Shown here: piece by piece, positions 46,236 to 58,223 of the stretch
How positions within the stretch are numbered: position 1 is the first letter of the stretch
How the letters are laid out: each line of letters starts with the position of its first letter
Notes under the pieces: generated by a model
Database searches by the model: none
What the model saw: the letters and a program-made list of their open reading frames with translations, nothing else
What the model was told of the DNA's origin: nothing
Assembly: GCA_011037195.1 (NCBI GenBank)
Contig: JAAEAF010004273.1
Span: forward strand, 1 to 64,000
Direction: 5' to 3'
DNA from: Triatoma infestans
Lineage: Eukaryota; Arthropoda; Insecta; Hemiptera; Reduviidae
Length of the DNA: 64,000 bases
Made by a program: the position numbers and the translations under genes

Positions 46236-47195
46236 TCTTAGTAACAGGGAGCATTGTAAACGTGCCAAATTTTCGATATCGAGTTTTCACCGGAAATATC
46301 CGTTTTGAGGTCCCCTAAGTCCAAAAAAGTGGTTTTTAGAAAATGGTCTGTGTGTTGTATCTATGAACAGCATAGCTCAAAAACGAAATATGTAAAAAGT
46401 TCAAACTTGATAGGTATACTATAGATATTCTGTTTAGGTATTACTATGGGATCCGACAGTGGGTGATCTGTAAAAATTCTTCAACCAGAAGTACCACTTT
46501 ACTGTTTTTTTTTTCACTTTCTTGTGATTTTCTCAAAAATGGCTCCAACGATTTTCTTCAAACTTCACATATCAACTACACAGCAAAAATCTACGACTTT
46601 TATATAAAACATTTTTCTAGGGTATTTTAAGGGCATTTTTGGGGGAAGGGTGGGATTAGGTTTTCCTCTAAAGTGCTATTATACAATTCTGTCATCTAAA
46701 TAAAATTAGAATTAAATGTGTTGTTGACATTCCGAATTTGAAAAAATCGGATGACCGAAAGTGCGTTTTTTACTGAAATATATTTTTCTGTTTTCTGCTA
46801 TTTTCTCAAAAAGGGCTCCAAAGATTTTCTTTAAACTAGGAATGCGAACTCCATATATAAAGAGCTACAACTTTTATTTGAAACATTTCTCCTGGTAAAG
46901 TCATTTAAAGAGGCTTTTGGGGAGGGGAGGGTTATTTTTCTCTAAAGTGCTATCATAGTTGATTATATAATTCTACCATCCAAACAAAATTAATTAGAAA
47001 TAAGTAGATTCCAAAATTCCGAGTTTCAAGAAAATTAGTAACCGGATGTGCGCTTTTACTGAACAGGTTTCCGTTTTCGACTAACTCCGACGAATATCAT
47101 TAAATTCGTACACTAACTATAAAATTTGTCAATTACAATTTTGAAAACTGGAGTAAGGAAAAGTTGTGTGAGTGTTTCACACCAGATTTTTTTCA
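46236..47195 (+). repeat. dispersed repeat family A, copy with clearest modules
   Basis: It starts CATTGTAAACGTGCCAAATT and the CGAGTTTTCACCGGAAATAT block. Modules start at about 46489, 46751 and 47040, and it ends GTGAGTGTTTCACACCAGA. It abuts a LINE relic on the left. Confidence 0.75.
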
Positions 47196-47205
47196 TTTAG
47201 TTTCC

Positions 47206-47415
47206 CTACATTATAGGCAAGTCTTCTTTCAGTTCTTCCGCTTGAGCTTTTGGCAGTACTTTCCTTTTACCGATCCACATCGCACACCTCTGAAACTCCT
47301 TACGTCTGTTGCATGCCGTGCATCTATCAGTATATAATCCATCTGGTTGCGCGTCCTTCCAACAGGTGATTCCCAAGTCTGGTATATTGTATAGCCAACA
47401 GCAAACATGCAACAT
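47206..47415 (-). CDS. short Cys-containing ORF, unknown
   Basis: A 69-codon frame with the motif DRCTACNRRKEFQRC and a basic C-terminus. I do not recognise it; it may be incidental or a fragment of a decayed element. The flanking 47416-47700 holds an imperfect AT repeat (TATATAAAATT words). Confidence 0.2.
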   Translation of the reverse strand: MLHVCCWLYNIPDLGITCWKDAQPDGLYTDRCTACNRRKEFQRCAMWIGKRKVLPKAQAEELKEDLPIM

Positions 47416-47940
47416 GGGCGCTATATAAAATTACTATATAAAATTTATATATATTAATTTTACTATATAAAATTCAGTATTGGAATGAATGGAAGGATCC
47501 TTGTTCCACCAGGAGTATTGAATGCTAGGGAGACCAGTAGGTTAGGATTAGTTTAGAAAGGTTATTTGTATGTGGGGCGCCACGTTAGCGTTGGGAGTAC
47601 CATTGAAGTAAGGGCTTTTTTACGCTGGTATGCGCGGTAGCCCAGGAACCGCCTTTTTCAATTAAAAAAAAAACAAATGCAACATGTGCAGCTGTATTTG
47701 ATTAGGCCTCTTTATCATTTATAGCCAAATTAATGATAAATTTCAAAGTAAAGCCTTAATTATCAAATTGATTTGTTTTTATTACAAGCTTGTATTATTA
47801 TTTTATTAATAAGCGACATTGCAATAGAATCTTCTTTTTTTTTCTATATTACAACAGCAACTATTGCTACAAAAAATAATAATGTGATAACAGAATCAAT
47901 GTGTTGTCATAAAAATGGGAATAGCATAACTGAAATAAAA

Positions 47941-48916
47941 AAAATCTCAGCCACCTCAAAATTGGAATCCGCTGGAGATCCGAAAGGAACAAGTCCCCAA
48001 AACTCCAGGGCCCATCCAACAGACGTTACTGAAGCTCCTCCTGGAGTATTATCTTATACTCGAAGAGGGGGTATTATCTACCCTCTTGCGGTCTTAGACG
48101 AAGTGGAGGTTACATCTCAAATACCACAGCGTGACCCTAAACCTCCCCCAATATATGTCAGGAATGTGATCAGATTTACTGATCTTTGTGCCGCTTTATC
48201 TAATCTAGTGGGGAAAGATGGTTTTACTACCAAGGCAAGAACTGCAAATTTAATAATCAACCCTACCTCTACAAACAGTTACCGGGAGATTATAAAGTTC
48301 TTGTCTGACAAGAAAGCAGACTATCACACATATCATCCAGAGCGATAAGGCATACAGAGTCATAATAAGGTACCTACACCGATCAACACCAATAGAAATG
48401 ATAAAAGAAGAGCTAGCCGAACTGGGTCATACCGCACGCAACATAGCACCAGTCATTCATCCAGTTAGCAAGCACACGCTACCACTCTTCTTTGTCGATT
48501 TAGAGCCACTTTCTAATAACAAAGATATCTTTGAAGTGGAAGTTCTGTGTTATTCCAAAATCAAAGTTGAGGAACCACATAAGCAACGCAGCATAATTCA
48601 ATGTAAGCTCTGTCAAGATTATGGGCATTCTAAAAGTTATTGCCAACATCGACCACGATGTGTTAAATGTGCAGGCGATCATCTCACAAAAGACTGCGGA
48701 AAAGGATCCACAACACCTGCCACATGCGCTCTCTGCAATGAAAACCATCCTGCCAACTACAAAGGTTGCTTGGTACATCGAGAACTTCAAAGATCGAGGC
48801 GATCAGCTGCCGCACCCATTTATAACCATCCTTCACCAGTCAAGATAGATGCTATTCGACCAACAGCAGTTCAACAACAAGCGTCCACTACTGCAACAGA
48901 GGAACAATGCTATTAG
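47941..48916 (+). pseudogene. Jockey ORF1 (gag-like) with three zinc knuckles
   Basis: The first frame (to 48348) gives the leader and the FLSDKKADYH segment, then a frameshift near 48330 leads to AYRVIIRYLHRSTP and the PRE_C2HC domain (HTLPLFFVDLEPLSNN). Three CCHC knuckles follow: CKLCQDYGHSKSYC, CVKCAGDHLTKDC and CALCNENHPANYKGC. ORF1 would bind element RNA. Frame breaks make it inactive. Confidence 0.85.
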
Positions 48917-49109
48917 CAACAAGCTCTCTTATGCCCAGGTGACCTCGGGGCCTTCTTCGCCTCAGCCACCCACTCATACCTCTTCTGAAGTTTCTTCTTT
49001 ATTAAACTCTTTCCTATCAGATTTTTAAGCCCTCATAACTCCTCTGATATCACTTCTCACAAATGTAGTCAATAGTCTTCTCCCCCGCAATGCTCCTTAA
49101 TGCCACTTA

Positions 49110-50945
49110 TTCAACCTTCTTTGTCAATAATTCTCTGAAATGCCAACGGACTTATAAACCACAAACAAGAACTTGACATTCTACTACACGAGAAAAGAAT
49201 CGACATTGCACTGATAATCGAGACACACTTAACAGACAGAGCTCACTTTAACATCGCTGACTACATTATTTACAGAACTGATCACCCGGACGGAACAGCT
49301 CATGTTGGCTCTGCTATACTTATAAGAAAATCACTATCTCACTTCTTAGTTCCATATAAGCCGACAATTTATTTACAACCTACAGTGATAACCCTGTTAA
49401 CTGAACCATTCCTATACACTATTGCAGCCGTGTACTGTCCTCCAAATCATGTCATCGACCAAAACCAATTCCTGTCCTTTTTTCAATCACTCGGCAGTCG
49501 GTTTATCAGCGGTGGCGATTATAACGCAAAATATCCTTTCTGGGGAAGCCGAGTAGCCAACCCAAGAGGACGCATTCTTTACAGAATCCTTACACAAACC
49601 AACTTTACTTTTATATCTCCATCACAACCTACTTATTGGCCAACTTCCTTAAACAAACGTCCCGACTTGCTCGACTTCTTTATTACTTCCAACATCACAT
49701 CCGTTTATACTGACATATACACACCCCATCTTTCTTCTGATCACACCCCTGTAATACTTGTACTTGACATTCATCCCAAAATTAATACTCCCAAACCAAC
49801 TCTTATTAACGGGCCAGTGGACTGGATGTTATTTAGACAACTTCCCGTACAAACACTAGAACTGAGTGTTCCACTTAAAACTGCTCCAGACTTAGACAAG
49901 AGTGTGGCATATTTGACAGGCTCAATCCAACAAAGCATCTGGCAAGCGACTACATACAAACAGACTATTAGACAACCACTACCACATAACTTACCGATGG
50001 AAATAAGAGCCTTAATAATGCAAAAACGAAGAGCCAGATCACTTTGGCCCGTACAAGGTATCCTTCACACAAACGTATTTTTAACGAACTTACAAACGAA
50101 TTAAAAAATAAACTACGCAAATACTATAACGACCAATACACAAAATATACAGAAACCTTGACAACTTGTGATAACTCTCTTTGGACAGCCACTAAACGAA
50201 TCTTAAAATATAAGAATATTCTCGCTCCCCTTAGACGAAATGACGGATCCTGGGCCAAATCTGACTCAGAAAAGTCTGAACTATTTGCCGAGCACCTCAT
50301 TCAGCCCACATGCAGACGTTATAAATTACAGTCACGTTGACAAAATCTAAACGAACTTGATACGCCTCTACAGCTCTCACTCCCTCCTAAATGCTTTACA
50401 CCCGCAGAAGTCAAACAAGTCATTCTCCATCTCCCAAAAAAGAAGAGTCCTGGTTATGACCTTATCACCTCCAACGTACTTTACCAGCTTCCCAGAAAGG
50501 CAATAATTTTTCTCACGGCAATTTACAACGCAGTCCTTCGAACAACCTATTTCCCTATTTTATGGAAATTCTCCTATATCAAACTGATCTGCAAACCTAA
50601 TAAGAATACGCAATGTCCTACTTCGTATCGACCAATTAGTCTTCTTCCGATTCTCGGTAAAATCTTAGAAAAACTTTTATTATCCCGTCTTCAAGCAATA
50701 GTTACTTCTTTACAACACATCCCGAATCATCAGTTTGGATTCCTCCAATCCCACTCCACTATCCAACAAGCACATCGAGTTGTAGACGCCATCGCTATCG
50801 CTCTCGAATCGAAACAATATTCTTACCAACCCATCCTTGTACATCTATACACACCTTCGCCGATGACACAGCAATCCTATCCTCAGGTTCTGACCCCATC
50901 CTCACAATTCGTAATTTGCAAGCCCATCTTCGTGACCAACATTCA
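49110..50945 (+). pseudogene. Jockey ORF2: endonuclease and partial RT
   Basis: The endonuclease runs from about 49130 (RNANGLINHKQELDILLHEK) through 49385-50104 with FISGGDYNAKYPFWGSR and TPHLSSDHTPVILVL, the catalytic Asp/His blocks of APE-type nucleases. RT begins with LPKKKSPGYDLITSNVLY and CPTSYRPISLLPILGKIL, then HQFGFLQSHST, but jumps after ALESKQYS directly to the FADDTAIL box in another frame, losing motif A and the PQGS block. Several stops and shifts are present. Confidence 0.85.
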
Positions 50946-50949
50946 CGTT

Positions 50950-52060
50950 AATTGCCGCCAATTTATACTTCTTCTCAACATATTTACTTGTTGTGCGTTA
51001 TGTTGTACAGTTGTAAATTTCAAATAAAAAGATATAAAAAAAAATATGTATACCTGGGTGTTCCTTTTAGTGCAAATACAAAATATAAGTTTGCTGCTGA
51101 ATACTTTCTAAGTCTATTCCACAAATGGGAAAAATAATTAGTATTTTGGTTAAAAGCAAATGCCAGTCTTGAGAGCCGAAAATCAAACTTTTTGATTCTA
51201 TTGTTCCGGCTTCATTGCTTTATGGATCAGAAATCTGGGCTTCAAAATATCTTAATACAATAGAAAGAGCTCAGTTAGATATTTTAAGCAGCTATTTTGT
51301 AGGCCAAGAAACATTCCGGATTATATTGTGCGTTTGGAAATTGGACGGGCTCCATTGAGTGTTGTAGTGTTTAAACAATTTTTGTCCTATTGGGTCAGGC
51401 TAGTTAATAGAATGGAATTACTTTTCACAGTTACGAGTTTGGCTCAGTGTTATTGATGAGAATGATATTGTCTATCGTAACGATGCTGGACTATTACAAT
51501 GAATTACCCGATTCATTAGCGAAATGGAGAAATCATTTGATATCTCTCGATGTCCAAAGAGCTATTGATTCAGTTTACTCAGTTATTTATAGAAATATTA
51601 ATCAGTTAGGTGTCATGGAGCAATATTTATGTTATGATAGTTACATCAATAAAATAAGGCTGGTTTGTCAATTAAAAATTTCGTCTGATAAGGTAATCAA
51701 ACTCTGGAATAAACATTGTGGATCACATTTAATTAATAGTAATGAACTCTGCACCCTTTGTAGGTTGAATGAGCCCGAAAACATGGAACACAGTGTACTC
51801 CAATGTCCAGTGAACAACGCGGTTAGAAAGTATCATTTACAGCCTTTTCTGTCACAAAGTAGTGATTGTGACAAAATTTGAATACAAATTGCTGGCGATA
51901 AAATCTGAATACCAATTGGGTAAATTGTACAAATTTATAGTTGAGATCTTAAATATCAGATCTTTTATAGTCAATGAGTAGTATGCGAAATATATTTATA
52001 TTTATAATGAATGAAACGGATTGTAATTAAAGTGCTTTATTTACTTATGTTTTATTCATA
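50950..52060 (+). pseudogene. LINE reverse transcriptase tail
   Basis: It reads YVYLGVPFSANTKYKFAAEY and, from 51447, NELPDSLAKWRNHLISLDVQ and CTLCRLNEPENMEHSVLQCP, homologous to the LINE at 39655-41014. The 3' UTR extends to an A-rich tract near 52060-52072. Confidence 0.75.
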
Positions 52061-52072
52061 TAAAAAAAATAA

Positions 52073-54240
52073 TAATATCGCTTATAACGAGGTTCCGGTT
52101 AATTTGAAAATTTCTCAGATATTCAGATAGGCGCCAGGCTTTTCAGCCAATGATTTATATAAAACAAAATTAAATAACAAAAATTAATTAAAAATCAGAA
52201 GAAATAAAGAGAGAGATAAAGAAACTACGTACCATAGAGACAAACTTATCTTCATTCGGCAGTCTAACAGGCAATGAAAACTAAACATGCAAGTTCAATA
52301 ATACATATATTTTCCGATCAAAAGATAATGAAAATAATAAGGAAGGTATACCTTTACAAAAGAAAATGTTATATGATGAAACATACACACAGACATATAC
52401 ACAAAGAGAGAAATACGAAACTCAACGAAAGTTATTAAATGTCCGAAAAGGCCTTGTATGACAGATAACGGAAAACTTTCAGTCACAATTTCGCCGGCAA
52501 ACGGTTTTAGTGAGCTCCTTCGGCAGTGTTGCCACTCGAGCTTATCATACTCAATTGCTGGAGTGGGGAGACGGTCCTACTCTCACTCGTCTTTCGCCCC
52601 ACTTCTTAATTCTCGGGCACTGTAGCGCCTTATGCGCGTACTTGGTTACACACTTGTAATATGTAATTTGGCATAAATACAGAATTTTTATCTATCTATC
52701 TATCTGCTTATAAATAATAATTAATCATCATATAAAATTTTGTTTGCAACTCTTTCCGAGAAATCGGGTTACCGAGACAAGAAAGGGGTTACTAGGGCAG
52801 CTGGACGATCCACTGTGCATTACTTTGTATTATTATTATCTATATAATGCTGAAGGCACCTAATATTTCGTAAAACTAAGTTGAAAATTTGTTATTTAGA
52901 AATGTGAAAATTGCAATAAGAGCAAGTGATGTGAGGGTTTCACACCTGATTTTTTTTCCAAAGTAACTGTGAGTTCTACAATGTTTCCTCAGAAATATTA
53001 TTTTGTACTTTATCATTTTTTTTGTTTTTTTACCTACGCCATGACTTCGCCTCGCCTATTCAGCCAATCTGCGTTGCGCGGCCCAGTATAAAAGAACTTA
53101 AGCTGCGCTGGCGACTGATGTTGTTCGTTTAGTTTGATATCCAGGGGGCTCGTGAGAACAATTTTGGACGCGAACAACTTCTGATATTATACATCGGAAC
53201 GATTAATATCAGAACATTATATCACGACTCATATCACTTCATATCAGAACGATTAATATTCAATTTTATTATCCGATTGGTAATTAAAGTTAATATTAAA
53301 ATAAACTTTCCGAAGTTATCATAATGACATAATAGAGATTATAAGCATTATCAATGTCGCAGCTGACGTGGTCTATAAATAATACCCAAGTATGTAGGCC
53401 TGTAACTATGATATATGTCTACAATTTAATATTCTATTAAAGAATGTTATTTATTTCACTTTTTCTGCGTTTTGTTGCACAGTATAAATGAATATAATGT
53501 ACTATTAATAATAAAAATAATAACAATTAGTATATTTCTTATCACTAAACAAAGTGATAGCATGTAATCACTTGTAGCTCTAACAGCTTTGTTTTATTTT
53601 ATTAGGAATTAGTTTTATTTTCGTGTAAATATTATAAAATAATTCAAATAAACTACTGTTTATATTTAAGAGAAAGACCAATTTCCGTTTTCATTTTTAT
53701 TTAATGTAAATTAATATTGAATAATTATTAACCAAACTATTCCACTGTGAGACAGCCAAAAAAATATAGCCAGAAATTGAATAAAACCTCTTCATATTCG
53801 TACATGAGATTATCGGTTAAGATTATTCGTACTTAGGATCATTTTTTTCTACAAAAATATGAGCTGAATTTTAGCAAATTTCATTCGAAATGCCGAGCTG
53901 CAATTAACATTGATCCAATTACAATTTGAAAAATGCTAAGTAGAAAATAATTCAGACTGACCTTAAATCACTTCCGGTATTCGACAGACATCATGCTTGC
54001 GATTCAGTACGTCTAGGTCATTCTTGAAAATTCCATTAAAAATGTATTAAATAGGTTTTTTTCACCAAACCAATAATATTATAACTAAAACTTGCGAGTA
54101 TTTGCAACGCAATAATGATTGCCACTACATAAAGAAAAGAACAAATATTACTACACACTGTGCATCGTAGCAGAGTTAGTGGGGGCAACATACACAATCG
54201 TCTTAATACGATCTTAATCGAACTATATCGAACCTATACG
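52073..54240. other. AT-rich region without recognisable genes
   Basis: It contains a (TATC)n tract (52690-52712), a short family A tail (about 52900-52965), a promoter-like stretch described separately and otherwise nothing supportable. A segment near 54240-54365 resembles 47810-47910. Confidence 0.5.
53060..53125 (+). promoter_or_regulatory. CCAAT plus TATA promoter-like stretch
   Basis: CCAAT at 53064-53068 and TATAAAAG at 53087-53094 lie in a GC-richer island, with a start expected around 53115-53125. No downstream ORF is visible within 1 kb, so it may be a host promoter with a distant coding exon or part of an LTR. Confidence 0.3.
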
Positions 54241-54891
54241 AAGCAAAATTCCAGCAATAGAATTTTTTGTTTATATTACCACAGCAACCAATGCTTAAAA
54301 AACCAATGCTTACTAGGAGTAAGAGAAAGTAATAATAATGTGATAATAGAATCAAAGTATTTTGCTTGTTTTGTTTCTTTAGTGCTGTGATGCAAAACAA
54401 TGCTTCCTTTACTGCAGGAGAAAGTAACATCAATATTTATTTTATAGCTGATAAATTTGCGTATTTTCATTCAAATAACTTCCACCGCTATTCGTTGCCA
54501 CTAAAGAAAAAGCATGGTTTCGGATCGCAGTTTATAGAACTATGTGTCTTTATGTGATGAAAATCTAAAAATAAAGACTTCTCATAAAAAAAATGGTAAT
54601 TGTGAGTTCTACTGACCCCTTGCCATGGCGGACAATGTTCTATAGACCCCTCCCAACTGCACCTTCCAATCGTCACAAATACTATGTTTATTATTCCGAT
54701 TATTTACAAATCGATATATTATCCTATTCTGTATATTACTTTATTTTACATTTTTCTTATTTTATCATTATTTTCCTTTTTTCCAAGCTTTGTTTACAAT
54801 TCAACACAATATTGATGTTTTGGTGTTCGTTACGACCGCTGTACTCAATGTTGGGAAATAGATGTTGAGGTTCAGTCATAAAAAAACTAAC

Positions 54892-54937
54892 TTTCACCGA
54901 CATTTCAGCAAATTTATTGCCTTCTTCAGGGTAAAAA
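54892..54937 (-). ncRNA. hammerhead-ribozyme-like motif, left arm
   Basis: On the reverse strand: CUGAAGA, extra A, helix II GGCAA/UUGCU, GAAA, U-G helix III pair, triplet GUC, then GGUGAAAG pairing with the preceding UUUUUACC. In the right arm (55043-55089, forward) the conserved G12 is A (CCAAAAC instead of CCGAAAC); G12 is the general base of hammerheads, so that arm should be inactive. Confidence 0.45.
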
Positions 54938-55120
54938 TGTCTTGTTGGTTTCTTAAAAACTATAGTTTAACTTGTGATATACCATCACAACACTTGGTAT
55001 ATTACAAGTTAAACTATAGTTTTTAAGAATTCTAACAAGAAATTTTTACCCTGAAGAAGGCAATAAATTTGCCAAAACGTCGGTGAAAGTTTAAAAAGAG
55101 TTTTTTTAAGACCGAACCTC

Positions 55121-57339
55121 TGTTACCATACCTGTGTAAAATCTTTAGGGCATGCACAGCCCGTCGATATACACCGGTAACGTGGCGTAGTGTCAAAGTA
55201 ATCTATCTTCCTAAGGTGGGTAGAGTATCTGACCTAACGCTGGGCACATATAGACCGATCAGCCTATTTTCTTTCCTAAGCAAAGCTTTAGAAAGATTGG
55301 TGGACAGGTACCTTAGAGATGAGGTTCTAAGTGTAACCCCTCTAAGTGCCCGCCACTACGCTTATCAACTAGGTAGGTCGGCTGAGGCCACTCTGGATGA
55401 TCTCAATAGGCTACTTTCAAAAATCCCTACGGGATAAAGAGATTGCGGTAGCCACATTTTTAGACATAGAGGGCGCATTCAATTACGTATTGCGTTCCTC
55501 GGTTACTAACTTTCTCCAAAGAAGATGAGTACCAGTAGCGTTATGCGGTTGGATGGAGTCTGGTCTAAGAAATAGAATTAATATTTCCACAATAGGGTGA
55601 AAGTAGGGAGGGGGTGCCTACAAGGAGGAGTATTGTCCCCTCTGATGTGGACACTGGTCGTTGGTGACCTCCTCTATGATTTACCTGCGAATGGCTTCGA
55701 CTGTCTGGACTACGCAGATGACTGAGCAATTGTAGTAAGAGGCAAACATCCCAGTACAATCTCAGAGCGGGTACAAGCTGCTCTTAACATGGTCAGGAAT
55801 GGTGCAGGCAGGAGGAGTTATCCATAAACCGCACAAAACCATAATAGTTCCTTTCACGTTACGCCACAAGTTGGAATGTCTTAACCCACCTAAACTTTGG
55901 CCCACTCCGATTCTATTTGCGCTGGAGGCTAAATACCTAGGGGTTACATTTGACCGCACACTCACTTGGAATCAACACATCGACAAGACTGCACTGAAGG
56001 CCAATGTGTCTGGAATTTATACAGGGTCATCAGACCCATGATTACGTATGGGTCGGTGATTTGGTGGACCAAGTCTCTGCAGAAGGGAACGATGGGGAGG
56101 CTGCGTGGAATCCAAAGGCAAGCATGCCTGGGTGCCACGGGGGGCCATGAGAACCCCCCCGGCATTGGAGGTCCTCCTTAACTTACCACCGTTGCATCTT
56201 CTCATCCAAAGCGAAGCCAGAATGGGAATTCATACTGTCCTGCAGGGGCCGCCACCTATCACCTCGAGGCATGATACTGTTAACCAGAGGTTGATAGGAG
56301 AAGTTAAGGCTGACCATGTACTTGGCATGCCTACCGATAATGATTCCCTTTATTTTGAAAGGAACTTCCACATTGTTATACCGATCAGGGATCTGGGTAT
56401 GAATGGGACAGGGATCCCCCTCTGCTCGGTTACTCTGTCTGGTATACAGATGGCTCTAAAACCCCGACTGGGGTCGGAGCTGGGGTCTATGGGGCAGGCC
56501 TAAAATCAAAATTAAGGCCAGCCTAGGGACCGTGGTACGCCACGGACTTTCAGGCCGAAGTTGTGGCGTTACAACTCTGTGCTAAGGAGATTATAAGGCA
56601 AGAGTTAGTGGGTAGAAGAGTGTGACCAATACTCCGATAGCCCTGAAGGCACTTTCCTTACTCCAAATAGTCTCAAGACTCCTGGAGGACTGCCTATCTG
56701 CCCTAACCGAGGTGGGTGCTCTGAATACGCTGACACTCGCCTGGGTACCGGGTCATGCGAGGTTCCTTGGCTACGAAAGGGCCGATGCCCTGGCGTGGGA
56801 GGGCTCGAAGGATACCTTTATAGGCCCCGAGCCTTTCTGCGGGTTGCCCAGGAGCCTCATTCACGCTTCTATCAAGGAATGGATAGAAGACCAGCGTCTG
56901 CGATGGTGGGAAAGTACGCCAGGGCAGAGGCAGGCTAAACTCTTCATTAAGAGACAATTGTCTACATTTACCAAGGATCTACTGAGCCATAGCCGAAGGG
57001 ATGTAAGGCTAGTAGTGGCTCTACTAACCGGGCATTGCAGGCTGAATAGGCCACATGCACCATTTATTACTTGCAGACAACGCATTATGCCATTTCTGTA
57101 GGACTGAGGAGGAAACCCCGGTACACATCCTTTGTGAGTGTGTCGAATTAGCGAGAACAAGGTTTCTTCAACTGGGGACTAGTAATCCCGAAGCCACTTC
57201 ATGACGGAGCTTTTTGCTAGGCCTGATTAAGAGAGCAAAGCTGAAGGATGTGCTATAAACCCAGGGATCCACAATAGACCTCTCAATGAAGGTCGCAGTG
57301 GAATGAGGCGTGGCCCTCCCCAATCTAATCTAATCTAAT
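55121..57339 (+). mobile_element. I-type LINE with RNase H, 5'-truncated, nested
   Basis: It is flanked by GACCGAACCTC (55110-55120) and GACCTAACCTC (57340-57350), an 11 bp duplication with one mismatch, and ends in tandem AATCT repeats. It contains RT and an RNase H domain but lacks endonuclease and ORF1. The insertion is younger than the hammerhead-type element it interrupts. Confidence 0.8.
55190..57200 (+). pseudogene. I-type LINE RT and RNase H
   Basis: RT pieces show TLGTYRPISLFSFLSKALER (55216-55437), then the motif A region as TFLDIEGAF near 55460, GGVLSPLMWTLVVGDL near 55630, and a degraded YADD box (LDYADD followed by a stop) near 55710. An RNase H domain follows with the YTDGSK block (about 56435), an FQAEVVALQLCAK block (about 56550) and WVPGHARFLGYERADALAWE (56622-57101). 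A terminal Cys/His cluster lies near 57090-57160. RNase H on LINEs is known for the I, LOA and Tad groups. Frames are broken repeatedly. Confidence 0.8.
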
Positions 57340-57382
57340 GACCTAACCTCAACATCTATTTTACAATATTCAACACAATATT

Positions 57383-57745
57383 TACAAGTTTCTCATCAAA
57401 TTTTTGTTCCTTATATTTTTGATTTCCCCCCTTTTATCAACATTCATACCACACACACACGTCAATCACTTTAAACACTAACGGTTAACGGTCACTTTCC
57501 TAGCAGTGCAAGTTGCGTAAAGGTCGTATTCTCGGATATGGTCAATAAATAAACCTACTATAATTTGAAGAGATGAGCTTTATAAACACCTTTTATAAAA
57601 ATCACAAAATTTTTCCTGGTATAAATTGGCCGTTTTTGCCTTCCCACATGTATAGTAAAGCGCAAAGACAAAATGAATTTATTATTATTTAAAATAGTTC
57701 GTTAGGATGTACTGAGAACACTGAAGTGTAATTCGATATTATCGA
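57383..57745. other. spacer before the young errantivirus-like element
   Basis: AT-rich sequence with no supported feature. The bases just left of 57746 should contain one copy of the target duplication, but the partner lies beyond the window. Confidence 0.5.
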
Positions 57746-57969
57746 AGTTATAGCACAATCTCCAGGAGACCAACCTTTACTGAATCAGCAGAAGTTGGAA
57801 ACATATATATACTCCTACTTGACAATAGCTGGCAGTTGCTTACTCACTTCTCTACTTAGAGTTTCATACAGTTACATACAGTGTTAGCCAGTATTTAAAA
57901 AGTATTTAATGTATGAGTTATAAAATAAAAGTTTTTAAAAAGGTTTTCACGGTTTCTCACTCCATAACT
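57746..57969 (+). repeat. 5' LTR of copy B
   Basis: 224 bp from AGTTAT to ATAACT, inverted hexamer termini as in gypsy-type LTRs. A TATATATA promoter box lies at about 57803-57811 and an AATAAAAG poly(A) signal near 57925. Confidence 0.88.
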
Positions 57970-57986
57970 GGCGCCCGAGCAGGGAC
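57969..57986 (+). other. primer-binding site, tRNA-Lys
   Basis: TGGCGCCCGAGCAGGGAC directly follows the LTR and differs at one position from the complement of a tRNA-Lys(UUU) 3' end as I know it. The first T is shared with the LTR. Confidence 0.8.
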
Positions 57987-58223
57987 CACGAAGGCTAAAG
58001 TCTAATAGTGCGACCAATTGTGTCACGGTATACAAAAAACACTTGAAGCTCACACATCAGTGTCACATTCACGGCATCTTTACCCACAAGAAGAGCAAGA
58101 ACAACCCTCAGACTCTAGAAGAAAGTCAAACTGGCGAACCAACAGCAACTCTCGAGAAGTGTAAGTAACTCATCTATCCTTAAACCATCCAAATTAGTTC
58201 TCCCCAAAGAAACCATCCCCGAA

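Larger units (their letters stand above)
47700..50945 (+). mobile_element. Jockey-type LINE with internal deletion
   Basis: ORF1 with CCHC knuckles, endonuclease and reverse transcriptase are in order. A deletion removes the RT palm between about 50828 and 50858, and the element ends abruptly near 50945, where another LINE tail begins. Confidence 0.8.
54814..57367. mobile_element. hammerhead-type element, family 1, palindromic, with nested LINE
   Basis: A 15 bp duplication ATTCAACACAATATT (54799-54813 and 57368-57382) encloses two inverted arms (about 54858-54975 and 54990-55120) plus the distal end (57351-57367). A LINE (55121-57339) sits inside. The arms each hold a ribozyme-like core in opposite orientations. 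Confidence 0.75.
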
